In this document: piece by piece, positions 42,053 to 51,600 of the stretch
How the letters are laid out: each line of letters opens with the position of its first letter
Position numbering within the stretch: position 1 is the stretch's first letter
Assembly: GCA_964429855.1 (NCBI GenBank)
Contig: CAYSDM010000002.1
Coordinates: 129,507-193,506 of the forward strand
Source: CALLMM01 sp964429855
GTDB lineage: Bacteria; Armatimonadota; Chthonomonadetes; Chthonomonadales; CAJBBX01
Direction of reading: 5' to 3'
Length of the DNA: 64,000 bases
Notes under the pieces: generated by a model
Database searches by the model: none
What the model saw: only the letters and a program-made list of their open reading frames with translations
What the model was told of the DNA's origin: nothing
Position numbers and translations under genes: made by a program

Positions 42053-42928
42053 TTACTCCCCGTTAACGCGCTGCGCCTCCCGTCGCAACAACGCCGCGAA
42101 GGCGACATTGGCGCGGTGACCGGGGCGAATCGCGGTGATGGAAGCGCAAAGACGGCATCCCGCCAGAGAGAGGTCGCCCCAGAGGTCCAGCGCTTTATGA
42201 CGCAGACACTCATCGGGAACGCGCAGAGGAAGGGAGAAGCGATCCTCATAGATAATGAGCGCGTTTTCGAGGCTGCCTCCCTGCGCCAGTCCCGCATCAA
42301 GAAGCGCCTGCACTTCGGCGATGAAGCCGAAGGTGCGCGCCGGGGCGATCTCGGCAGCATAACGCGCCGGATCGTCCTCGAACGTATCCGCCTGTGTGCC
42401 GAGAAGCGGATGGTCGAAATCGGTCACGCAGGTGAGCGTGAAGCGATCCGACGGGGTTGCCACCAGCCAGGTATCGCCCTCGCGCAGCGCGACCGGCTTT
42501 GAAATAGTCAGAGGGCATCCCGTTTCGTTCTGCAGCGCGATACCGACCGACTGTATCGCCTCCACCCAGGGAAGGGCGCTGCCATCCAGAATCGGCAGTT
42601 CCGGTCCCTCGACCTCGATCCAGGCATTATCCACCCGCAGCCCCCGCAGCGCCGACAGCAGATGCTCCACCGTGTCAACGCGGACTTCTGCCGTTCCCAG
42701 CGAGGTGCAGCGGCGCGCGCTGACGACGCAGGCGGCGCTTGCCGGAAAGGTCGCGCCGCCTGCATGAAACATGATCCCGGTATGCGGATCGGCAGGGTGA
42801 AGCGTCACCTGCGCCGACGCGCCGGTATGGATGCCCACGCCGCTCATGCGCACCGATCCGCCGAGTGTGGTCTGCTGATAGAGGAGAGCCTCGCGCAAAG
42901 GGTCTTCGGAGGAAGCGGGACGGGTCAA
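42053..42928 (-). CDS. lpxC: UDP-3-O-acyl-N-acetylglucosamine deacetylase
   Basis: Committed, zinc-dependent step of lipid A synthesis. Seen: QQTTLGGSVRMSGVGIHTG, zinc ligand in DTVEHLLSAL, ARTFGF, HKALDLWGD (zinc His and Asp) and the catalytic His in PGHRANVAF. No ATG gives the conserved N-terminus; TTG 42928 lies just after the lpxD stop with GAGGAG immediately upstream and is chosen. TTG 42940, inside lpxD, is the alternative. 292 residues, normal. Confidence 0.94.
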   Translation of the reverse strand: MTRPASSEDPLREALLYQQTTLGGSVRMSGVGIHTGASAQVTLHPADPHTGIMFHAGGATFPASAACVVSARRCTSLGTAEVRVDTVEHLLSALRGLRVDNAWIEVEGPELPILDGSALPWVEAIQSVGIALQNETGCPLTISKPVALREGDTWLVATPSDRFTLTCVTDFDHPLLGTQADTFEDDPARYAAEIAPARTFGFIAEVQALLDAGLAQGGSLENALIIYEDRFSLPLRVPDECLRHKALDLWGDLSLAGCRLCASITAIRPGHRANVAFAALLRREAQRVNGE

Positions 42929-42929
42929 C

Positions 42930-44009
42930 TCACTCCTCAATCTCTATGTCCAGCTTCTGCGCCAGAGTCTGAACCATCTTCTCCAGCCGGGCGTTGCGCT
43001 GTGTCAGATCCCGGTTCGCTCTCTCCAGTTCACGAAGCCGCTTCCGATAGTCCGGCAGGTTGGAGAGCGCCGCGTCCATCTTCAGACGCTCGCGATGCGG
43101 ACGCGCCGGATAGCCAGAGTAGACCGCTCCGGCGGGAACGTCGCCGAAGACACCCCCCTGCGCCAGCACGACCGCCCCCGCCCCGATCACCGTATGATCT
43201 TTCACGCCCGCCTGCCCCGCCAGCATCGCGCCGCGCTCCAGTTGACAGCTTCCCGCAATGCCTGCCTGCGACACAATGATGCAGTCTTCGCCGATCTTGC
43301 AGTTGTGCGCGATCTGAACGAGGTTATCTATCTTGGTACGCGCCCCGATTACGGTCACGCCGGTCTTGGCGCGATCTATGCAGCAGTTTGCGCCGATCTC
43401 CACATCATCGCCGATCTCCACCATGCCGATCTGCGGAATCTTATAGCTGCGATCCCCGATTCGCATATAGCCGAAGCCGTCCGCGCCGACCACCGTTCCG
43501 CTGTGGATAATCACGCGATCCCCCAGCGCACACCCCTGATAGAGAGTGACATGGGGATGAAGAATGCAGCGCTCGCCGATCCGACAGTCCTCTCCGACGA
43601 AGGCTCCGGCAAGCAGCGCGGTGTGGTCGCCGATCCGTACATGATCGCCGACAACCGCATGCGGACCGATGCTGACGCCCTCGCCCAGATGCACTCCCTT
43701 GCCGACCACCGCCGTCGGATGGACTCCAACAGGCGCATTCAGGCGCGGGGCAAACATCTCCAGAATCTTCGCGAAGGCGTAACGGGGATTATTGACCTTG
43801 ATGAGCGGCTTATCAGGGGTGGTGGCATCGAGAAAGGCGACTATGGCGGAGGCGTCGGATTTTTCAGCCTGGGAGAGATAGCGGGAGTTCTCCGCGAAAA
43901 CGATATCGCCGCGCTGGGCGTCTTCGATACTGGAGACGCCTATGATGCGCGCTTCCAGATCGCCTTCTACCGAGCCCCCCACGCACTCCGCCAGTTCCCG
44001 GACGGTCAT
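42930..44009 (-). CDS. lpxD: UDP-3-O-acylglucosamine N-acyltransferase
   Basis: Third step of lipid A synthesis: N-acylation. N-terminal uridine-binding domain (TVRELAECVGGSVEGD, GVSSIEDAQRGDIVF), a beta-helix of hexapeptide repeats with catalytic His in VQIAHNCKIG, and a C-terminal coiled coil (RKRLRELERANRDLTQRNARLEKMV) longer than in E. coli. ATG 44009 matches the family start; ATG 44063 would add 18 residues. Neither has a good ribosome site. The stop lies next to the lpxC start. Confidence 0.95.
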   Translation of the reverse strand: MTVRELAECVGGSVEGDLEARIIGVSSIEDAQRGDIVFAENSRYLSQAEKSDASAIVAFLDATTPDKPLIKVNNPRYAFAKILEMFAPRLNAPVGVHPTAVVGKGVHLGEGVSIGPHAVVGDHVRIGDHTALLAGAFVGEDCRIGERCILHPHVTLYQGCALGDRVIIHSGTVVGADGFGYMRIGDRSYKIPQIGMVEIGDDVEIGANCCIDRAKTGVTVIGARTKIDNLVQIAHNCKIGEDCIIVSQAGIAGSCQLERGAMLAGQAGVKDHTVIGAGAVVLAQGGVFGDVPAGAVYSGYPARPHRERLKMDAALSNLPDYRKRLRELERANRDLTQRNARLEKMVQTLAQKLDIEIEE

Positions 44010-44184
44010 AAAAGGAGGATGCCTGCCTATCAGGCTGTTCGAGTTCACTCTGGTCGTTATCATACGCTTGCGCTTTCGTCTGAAATCATCTATTTCAGTC
44101 TACCCTCTGCGAGACCTCTCTGACTCGCTTTTTCCTCCATTTCCTGGAAGTCACGGGAGATGACAGGGATTGTGACAGAAAACG

Positions 44185-45336
44185 TTATGGATTCCAGGTC
44201 CCCTGAAGCATCTGCGCGACCATTTCCGTCCGGTCGGCGGCTCCCGGAGAGGTGGGCGGAACCAGATCCCAGTGGTTCTCGACGGCGAGGCGCTCCACAT
44301 GATAACGTATATCTTCTTCGATCGCTTTTAGAAGGCGGACACGCTGTCCTCGAATCACCGCCAGAGTCCTTCCGGACTCGAGCAATGCGGGCGCAGGCAG
44401 GCTTCCGACGGACTGCGCTGGAGAGGGCAGACGTTCCGCCGACACCAGGGGGCGCGAAGGCGCGGACGGGATCGCCATCGGCAGGCGCGCCTCCAGGTTC
44501 TCTCTCAAGGAATTTCGATAAGAGGTCAGAGTCTCCTGCGTCTCCCGCTCCAGACGGGCGCGAATCGCCTGAAGACGGCGATCCAGATCCGCCTCGCGCT
44601 GTTCACGATAGTCGCGCAGCCTCTGGGCAAAGGCATTTTCCGCCTGCTGAATCTCCGCCTGATAGCGGCTCTGCAGCTCCTTCAAATGCGCTTCTGTCGC
44701 AGCCAGGCTGCGCTCCACCTCTCGAATCGCCGTCAGTCCCACCACAAGGGTCTGACTTCGATATGCGAGCGCCTTTAACATCAAGTCGCGGATCATCGGA
44801 TCATAGATGCCGCGAATCCGCGCCTTCTCATTCCAGCGTTCCTGAAGCAGCGTCTCGCGCTGCCGCCCCATTTCGGTTTCGATCTCCTGCACGGCGGTAC
44901 GCGACTCGCGCCGATAGATACGCTCATTGCGGGACCGAATGACCTCGCGCAGCGCATCCAGCCGTTGAAGCGCGGGCTGAAGCGCCACCTGCTCGGAGGA
45001 GTCGGCTCCAGGCAGGCGCGTCTCCGGCACAGGAAGGGCAGGAGGCAGGATCGTCGGAGAGAGCGCAACGCGATCCGTCGAGGATTGCGATGCAGGACGC
45101 TCGATCCGGGCAGCCAGAATATCCAACCTCTCCACATCCCGCCATGCCGGATGCGTATGATAGAGTGCAACCATCCGCACGGAGACCGGGGACGAAGCGG
45201 GCGTCTGAATCCGCCGACAGCCTGCCCCGCTCAGACAGAACAACAGACAGGCTGTCCCCAGGAAAGCTGCCCGCCATCCCGAACTACTTTTTATTGAGTT
45301 CGCCCAACACTGGCTGCGTAATATCCACGCCTGCAT
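44185..45336 (-). CDS. Lipoprotein-like coiled-coil protein of unknown function
   Basis: Hydrophobic leader FLGTACLLFCLSGAGC followed by Arg; a lipobox-like Cys is present but -3 is Gly rather than Leu, so lipidation is uncertain. The middle (residues about 110-300) is a long Arg/Glu/Gln-rich coiled coil reminiscent of Skp-like chaperones. The first ATG (45336, GAGG 9 nt upstream) lies 53 nt inside ompH, so the two genes overlap. Position between ompH and lpxD suggests envelope biogenesis; no known family recognised. Confidence 0.65.
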   Translation of the reverse strand: MQAWILRSQCWANSIKSSSGWRAAFLGTACLLFCLSGAGCRRIQTPASSPVSVRMVALYHTHPAWRDVERLDILAARIERPASQSSTDRVALSPTILPPALPVPETRLPGADSSEQVALQPALQRLDALREVIRSRNERIYRRESRTAVQEIETEMGRQRETLLQERWNEKARIRGIYDPMIRDLMLKALAYRSQTLVVGLTAIREVERSLAATEAHLKELQSRYQAEIQQAENAFAQRLRDYREQREADLDRRLQAIRARLERETQETLTSYRNSLRENLEARLPMAIPSAPSRPLVSAERLPSPAQSVGSLPAPALLESGRTLAVIRGQRVRLLKAIEEDIRYHVERLAVENHWDLVPPTSPGAADRTEMVAQMLQGTWNP

Positions 45337-45937
45337 ACAGGGCAACCTCGCTGTTGAAGACGATGGCGACCCCGCGCTGCTCCGCCACTTTGGCGATGGC
45401 GGCGCGTATATCTTTCATCAGCGTTTCGGACTTCGCCACGCCGTACTCGCGGATTTTGCCTTCCAGTTCATCCTTCAACGCCGCATACTTCTGCTGAGTG
45501 CGAACGAGAGCCGCCTCCAACTCCTGAAGCCGCTTCTTTTCTGCGTCGGTCAAATCCTTCTTCTGCCGCAGCGATTGAAGCTCCTCAGAGAGTTTTCCGC
45601 CTTTGGTCTCGAAGTCCGTGATCTTCTTCTTATCGTCCGCGGTCTGCGCCGTGCTATCCTTCTCCCGGAGAGTGTCCAGTTGAACGTGCTCCTCTTCCGG
45701 CAGGCAGGGCATCTCTGCGCGGCGGGTCAGGCGTCCCTGAAAACGCGCCTGCATATTGGCAAGGTCGGTCTCCACCGCCCGTTTCGCTTTGTATTCATTG
45801 GATATCTTCTGAAAATCCACCGTCGCGAAAACGGTGCCCGTCTTCTTATCCTGCCCGGATGCGCTTACGGCAAAGACGATACACAACACAATGGAGGCTA
45901 TCACCAACCCGCGCCACCATGTTAACGACTGCGACAT
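45284..45937 (-). CDS. Periplasmic chaperone of the OmpH/Skp family
   Basis: Signal peptide (LVIASIVLCIVFAVSASGQ), mature start TVFATVDFQKISNEY (typical of the OmpH family), then a long coiled coil and a C-terminal strand GVAIVFNSEVALYAGVDIT that closes the trimer core. Holds unfolded outer-membrane proteins on the way to BamA, encoded just upstream. GAGGAG precedes ATG 45937, and a promoter lies 34 nt further up. 217 residues. Confidence 0.9.
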   Translation of the reverse strand: MSQSLTWWRGLVIASIVLCIVFAVSASGQDKKTGTVFATVDFQKISNEYKAKRAVETDLANMQARFQGRLTRRAEMPCLPEEEHVQLDTLREKDSTAQTADDKKKITDFETKGGKLSEELQSLRQKKDLTDAEKKRLQELEAALVRTQQKYAALKDELEGKIREYGVAKSETLMKDIRAAIAKVAEQRGVAIVFNSEVALYAGVDITQPVLGELNKK

Positions 45938-45970
45938 AGAATGCTCCTCTCTGGTCTTCAACCAGGCTTG

Positions 45971-46000
45971 ATTATAGCACGCCGCTCCCTTTCAGAACAA
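45971..46000 (-). promoter_or_regulatory. Promoter upstream of ompH
   Basis: Minus strand TTGTTC (45995-46000), 18-nt spacer and TATAAT (45971-45976) with extended TGC. It lets ompH and the downstream lpx genes be expressed separately from bamA. Confidence 0.6.
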
Positions 46001-46103
46001 CCTGCCCGGTGTGCGAGAAGGATCGGACTACCGTGAGTCCGGGCGCTCCGTCAGGCGCAAAAACCGCCCGGCTACCCGTCCGCGAAACGCTCCGACCAAC
46101 CGC

Positions 46104-47939
46104 CTAGAATACGTGTCCAATACTGAAGTGTGTGCGCGAGCCTTCGCGCCCGAAACCCTGATCAATCCGAATCGGTCCGATGGGCGTCACCACCCGCAGC
46201 CCCAGTCCCACTCCATAAGAGGGGCTGAAGTTGGAGTGCTGATTGAAACCGGAGAACCGCACGCCCTCGTAGGGACCGCCCCAGGCATCCCCGAAGTCGG
46301 CGAAGACCACGCCGGTCAGCGCATTCGCCAGCGGGGTTCGGAACTCCATAGACCCCAACACCATATTCTTGCCCCAGAACCGGTCTTCCGCATAGCCGCG
46401 CAGCGTCTCCGCCCCCCCCACAAAGTACTGCTCGGAGAAAGGCAGCGTTCCGGTCGAGGTTCCTATCAGCATACGCAGCGCGAAGATATTGCGCCGATCT
46501 TTCGGGCTTTTGCGCCGTCCCTGCGGGCTAAAGTAGCGGCGAACATCCACCTGAAGCTTCTGATAGTTGACGTTGCCGAAAACGCCCGTCGGCGTCTGAC
46601 CGCCCGCCGTGCCGACAGGCGAGAGGTCCGCAAATCCGAAGTCCGCGCTGTAGATTTCAAAACCGCCCCAGGCGGGTTCGATATCCACGTCGCGGGTGTT
46701 GTGGGTGGCGCGCAGGCTGAAAGAGGTCAGGGGACCGTTCTGCAGCACCGCCGCGTCCTCCACATTCAGGCTGAGCGCAGGAACCTTGACATTATCGTGT
46801 CGGATTCCGACGAAGCCGCGCCAGTTGGTCGAAAGCGGACGCCCCAGCGTAATCGAGCCGCCGGTATGGGTCTCAAAGTAGTCGGTGGAGGTTCCGACAG
46901 TGGTTCCGGATCCGCTCTCGATGCCCTGCCCGAAGCGGTAGACGGTCTTGTCATAAAGGCTGAGGGAGATGGAGGTATTGTTTCGATCCAGCCAGGGTTC
47001 GGTGAAGTTCACCTCAAAACTGTTACGGTTGGCTAACCCTCCGGTCTCCCATAGCAGCCCTGCTTCCAGCCCGCGCCCCAGAAAGTTCGAATCGCCGATC
47101 TCAGCGCGTCCCACCAGCTTCCGGCGGTTGCTGTAGCCCACGCCGACCGCCACCGTTCCAGTGCGTTTCTCCTGAACATTCAGGATGACATCCACCTTGC
47201 CCGGCTCCGGGAAGCTGAAGCTGATATCCACGTTCTCGAAATGGTTGGTGTTATAGATACGGGTGATGTCCTGCTCAAGCTGCCGCTGGCTGAAATAGGA
47301 GTTGGCTTTCAGGCGCATCTCGCGCAGAACCACGCGCTCCTGCGTCTTTTTCAGCCCGGTTACGCGGATGCGATTGACGGTGGCGACAACGACGGGAATG
47401 GTCAGGATGCCGTTGCTGATGCCGATATCGCTGGAGACGAACGCCTGATAGCCTTTGCTCGAATAGTGCTTCTGGATGCGGTCAATATCGCTCTGCAGCA
47501 CGCTCATATTCAGGACGACGCCCTCTTTGGTTCTCAAAAGCTCCCGAATCTCCGAGACGGGCAGCGGACCGGTTCCGGAGAGGGTGATTCCGCTGACCAG
47601 ATCGTTCTCGTCTACCTCAATTGTGACTCTGGCTTCCTCTCCCTGAACTTCGGCGGTGATCCGCACAGCATCTTCCGGATTCTCCGGGCGGCGCGCGCCA
47701 TAGTTGCCGGTCAGTAAAAGGTTTTGCCGCGCTTGATCGAGAGCCGTCTTGGTTAAGGGATCGCCGATCTTCAAGCCCGAGACCGCTATAATGGATTCGC
47801 TATTGAGCACTTTGTTGCCGACCACCGTAATGGCGGAAATTTTGGGCGTCGGCTCCTGCCCGTAAGCCGACAACGACAGTCCGAACGCAAAGACCAGCGC
47901 CGTCAGCAGGCAAACATACCAGCGATATGCACGATTCAT
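46104..47939 (-). CDS. bamA: Outer-membrane protein assembly factor BamA
   Basis: Omp85 protein of 611 residues. Signal peptide (VCLLTALVFAFGLSLSAYGQ), then about three POTRA domains (residues 32-270; e.g. KISAITVVGNKVLNSESI and VNRIRVTGLKKTQERVV), fewer than the five of E. coli. A 16-strand-type barrel follows with the lid-lock motif region GGAETLRGY and a terminal Phe (SIGHVF) as expected for barrel insertion. Lies between the ECF sigma factor and ompH; the short POTRA set matches other deep-branching diderms. Confidence 0.95.
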   Translation of the reverse strand: MNRAYRWYVCLLTALVFAFGLSLSAYGQEPTPKISAITVVGNKVLNSESIIAVSGLKIGDPLTKTALDQARQNLLLTGNYGARRPENPEDAVRITAEVQGEEARVTIEVDENDLVSGITLSGTGPLPVSEIRELLRTKEGVVLNMSVLQSDIDRIQKHYSSKGYQAFVSSDIGISNGILTIPVVVATVNRIRVTGLKKTQERVVLREMRLKANSYFSQRQLEQDITRIYNTNHFENVDISFSFPEPGKVDVILNVQEKRTGTVAVGVGYSNRRKLVGRAEIGDSNFLGRGLEAGLLWETGGLANRNSFEVNFTEPWLDRNNTSISLSLYDKTVYRFGQGIESGSGTTVGTSTDYFETHTGGSITLGRPLSTNWRGFVGIRHDNVKVPALSLNVEDAAVLQNGPLTSFSLRATHNTRDVDIEPAWGGFEIYSADFGFADLSPVGTAGGQTPTGVFGNVNYQKLQVDVRRYFSPQGRRKSPKDRRNIFALRMLIGTSTGTLPFSEQYFVGGAETLRGYAEDRFWGKNMVLGSMEFRTPLANALTGVVFADFGDAWGGPYEGVRFSGFNQHSNFSPSYGVGLGLRVVTPIGPIRIDQGFGREGSRTHFSIGHVF

Positions 47940-48008
47940 CGAACGTTTTCACCCCTTTTTGAACAGGACGCCGGGCGCAGGGCAGAACCCTCGAAGGCGA
48001 TCCTGAGG

Positions 48009-48587
48009 TCATCCCTCTCGATAGTACGGTTCCAGTTTACGGCGCAGCATGGCGCGGGCGCGAGAGAGGCGCGTCTTCACATTATCCAGTGACAGCCGGG
48101 TAATGTCCGCAATTTCGTTGTAGGAGAGTCCCTGAACCTCGCGAAGAATCATCACCTCGCGATACTCCTGCGGCAGCGATTCGACCGCCGCCAGGATCTT
48201 CTGCCGCATCTCCTTCTCTTCCAGCACCGTCTGCGGCGCGTGGCTTAGATCGGGAACTTCACGCCGGGCTGGGTTGTCTTCATCCTCCCAGGGGTGCGGC
48301 TGATCCAGCGACTCGATCTGCATCGAGCGGACGCGACCACGCTGACGCAGGCGGTTTCGGCAGTGGTTGATGGCTATCTGATACAGCCACGTGTAGACCT
48401 TGGAATCGCCCCGGAAACGATCAAACCCCTTATAGGCGCTGATAAACGTCTCCTGGGTCAGGTCCGCAGCCTCTTCATAGTCGCCAAGAAAGCGATAGAT
48501 GACATTAAATATCTTTTTTTCGTAGGCGGCGACCAGAGCGTCAAAGGTCAGGAATCTTTCCGTGTTGTCCGGCGGCGGCTCCCCCAT
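48009..48587 (-). CDS. ECF-type RNA polymerase sigma factor
   Basis: 192 residues with sigma region 2 (YEKKIFNVIYRFLGDYEEAADLTQETFISAYKGFDRFRG, cited in part) and region 4 (LPQEYREVMILREVQGLSY... NVKTRLSRARAML). Similar to SigW/RpoE-type ECF factors. No recognisable anti-sigma factor is encoded next to it, which is unusual. Sitting between tamB and bamA it may control the outer-membrane assembly genes, but I found no repeated GAAC-type -35 motif to prove that. Confidence 0.93.
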   Translation of the reverse strand: MGEPPPDNTERFLTFDALVAAYEKKIFNVIYRFLGDYEEAADLTQETFISAYKGFDRFRGDSKVYTWLYQIAINHCRNRLRQRGRVRSMQIESLDQPHPWEDEDNPARREVPDLSHAPQTVLEEKEMRQKILAAVESLPQEYREVMILREVQGLSYNEIADITRLSLDNVKTRLSRARAMLRRKLEPYYREG

Positions 48588-48696
48588 CAGCCGGTCCTTG
48601 TCGCATGTTCCTCGCCGTCAGTTGCCGGCACCCGGTCGCGCTCCCAGCCCTCTGCGCCGTCCGCAAATCGCCAACTTTCAGCGTTAATAGTTACTC

Positions 48697-51600
48697 CTAG
48701 TACCTGAAGACTCCTTCCAGCAGAAATCCGTTCGTACTTTGGTTATCCGTCGTCCAGGAAAATTGGAGGCGACGATTTAACTGAAGACTCAGCTTCATCT
48801 CCCAGAGAGTCGGTTCCAGGCGATAGGTGAATCCGGTACCTCCCAGCCGCCGCCAGTAGCTTATCTTGAGAGGTCCAATCAGTTGACTTGCCAGCCGCAG
48901 CGTGAACGAATCCAGGCGATTGTAGTCTACCGCCAGTTCCTGCAGTCCCAGCGCCTGCGCGATCTGCGAACGCTCCAGCAGTTCGGGGAAGATGGTCGCC
49001 GACAACAGATCGCTGAACTGATCGCGCAGGAGATTGCCGACTTGATTGCTGGAAAACTGCTTCTCAATCGCCTCCTTGCCGCCCAGCAGCCCCAGGATTC
49101 GCATCTGCAGCCCGCCGTTGCTCAACGCCAGATCCGGCGGATCGGATTTAAAAGTCAGCGTCAGCCCGCGCTCTCCGCCAACGATACCCTGTGTCTCCTC
49201 CAGTCCCGGAATTGCCACAGGCGCGTCCGCCGTCAGGGGACCGCGCACCTGCACCGTGATAGTATACCTTCTACGCTCCTGGTTCACCGATACGGCGGTC
49301 AGGCGCGTGATGGCGTTCAGGTCTACCAGCACACTCACCTGCGGATCTGACAGCAGGTCTGAGAAGATCGGGACGCCCGCCAGCGGATTGTAGCGAATGG
49401 TTAACCTGCCGCCGGACTGAATGGCGAAACGCCGGGTGGGGAACCGCAGCGCGCCGCCGTCAATGGTCAGATTGCCCAGCACGGAGGGCTGCGCCAGCGT
49501 GCCGCGCAGCCGAATGGGTTCCGCCGCCTGTCCGGCGATAACCGCTCCTGGCGAACGGACATCCGCCACCAGATAGGGATTGCTGATGCGTACCTTATCC
49601 TCCACATAGAAATCTATGTGGAAAGAGGGATTGAATGCAGGCGTCCGTCGCGTCGTCGTGGCCTCTTCCAGCGCTGCCGGAAGCCGGAAGTCGGTGCGAC
49701 GCAGGCGCATCTCGCCGGAGATTCGCGGCGACAGCAGCGTCCCCTCCATCGTCAGCCTCAATCCCGACTTGCCGGGTTCCCGCGCAGACAGTTCGCCGAC
49801 AGCCCGTCCCGTATTGAAAACCGGCAGAGGCGCTTCGGCAAAGAGAATCTGTTTCGCCTCCAGAGTCAGCGGCTTCTGCACGCGCGCCTGATCGTGCAGC
49901 GCAAGCTCCCCGGAGAGCGAGAGCGGGCTTCGCGCCACCGCCGTCTGCTTACTCAGATCAAAAACATCCACGCTGGCGGAGAACGGCTTCCCCTCGGGGT
50001 TGGGCGCGACGCTCAACGTATTGCCATCGAACTTCAGATATGCGTCCACATCGGTCAGGGCCGTCTTCATGTTTGCGTAGCGAAGCCGCTTCCCCTGAAG
50101 CCATATCCAGCCAGTAACATCGGGATGGGTCTGCTGCTCCCGCGCTGTCTGCTGCGGCTTGATAAGCTGTTTCCACGTTCCCGAAAACTTCACATAGCCC
50201 TGCAGGCTGGCGTCCAGTTCGGCGTTCAGCCGGGGCAGCACCGCGTTCAAAAACCGCAGGTTCTGGCGCGGGACGCTCGCCTCCAACTGCACCGGCGCAT
50301 CTTCGGGAAGATAGGGAGCCTGCCAGGAGAAGCCCGCGCTGCCCTTCAGTCGCGCAAAATAGCGTCTGCGTCCCGATTCGTTCGATTCATCCAGCGGTTC
50401 CGTCTCCGCTGTCTGTCTGCTGGAGCTTCGCGACAAAGCTGCTGCTCGCGAACTCTCCGTCTCGCCCGGCTGCTCTCCGGCGTTCGCCGTCTCCTCCGGC
50501 ATTGCGCCTGCCGGAAGAGCCTCACGAGGTTCGGTCAGCGAGACGACCATCTCCGTGATCTCTGCTCTCCCCTCCGACAGCGTCGCCTTGTCCACCCGCA
50601 GGGCGTAGGTCGGCAGGAAACGCCCCTCCAGACGCTTTCCCTTCGGGTCCTGCCACTGAATTCCACGGATCAGCAGCGAGGCGATCACTTCCGGCGCGGA
50701 GGGCGCGCCCTGCGCGTCTACAGTGATCTTCTCAATCGTTCCGGCGGTCATCCCCTGCAGCGGCTCACTTTCCGGGAACCACTCCTGAAGCACATTCACC
50801 GGCATATTATTCAGTTCCAGTGTTCCGCGCAGCGACTGCCCGAGGACCAGCTTTCCGCTTGCCGTCACCCGGGCATCCTCTCCCTGCAGGATGGTATCCT
50901 CTTTCAGTTCGACTTCACTCTTAGTGAACTCCACTGTTCCCCGAAACCGCTTGATCGCTCGCCGGGCGATCTGCATCTCCGGGCTGTTCCAGGAGACCGT
51001 TGCGCGAGGATCGCGCACGCTGCCGTCTACCTTTACCGACGCCTCCAGCACGCCGTTGAGCGGATCGAAGATAGGGTTCAGCCACTCCGCCGCCACCGAG
51101 TCGCGATGATTCAGAACGTAGGGACTCTTGCTCAGAATGCTGTGAATCTGCTCAAACCGCAGACCGCGTCCTTTTCCTTCCAGCGCAACTGTCTCCTTAT
51201 CCCAGTCGTACTCCAGCCGATTCAGAGCCACTCCGTTCTCTACAGACCCCAGCAGAACCGGAGGCAAGCCCCCGGATGCGGGACGGGTCAGAAGTCGCGT
51301 GCCGTCCAGTATAAAGACCGCGCTCAAATCGCCAAGAGATTCGCCGTTGAGGGTCAGACCCGAGTCGGTAGAGGCGACAAGGGTTCCCTGAAGCCCGGAA
51401 GGCTTCCCATTATCAATCGTTCCGGTGATATCCGCCGATAGTTCGCCGTCACCGCGAATCAGCATATAGTCCGACAGAAACGGATCGAGTATATTCAAGG
51501 GAACGCTGCGGGCGCGGGCATGAGCGGTGAAAGAGCCGCCGCGTCGAAGCGAAGCGTTTCCGGTGAGCGTCGCGCCAGAGTATCGCGCCGTCAGGTCCTC

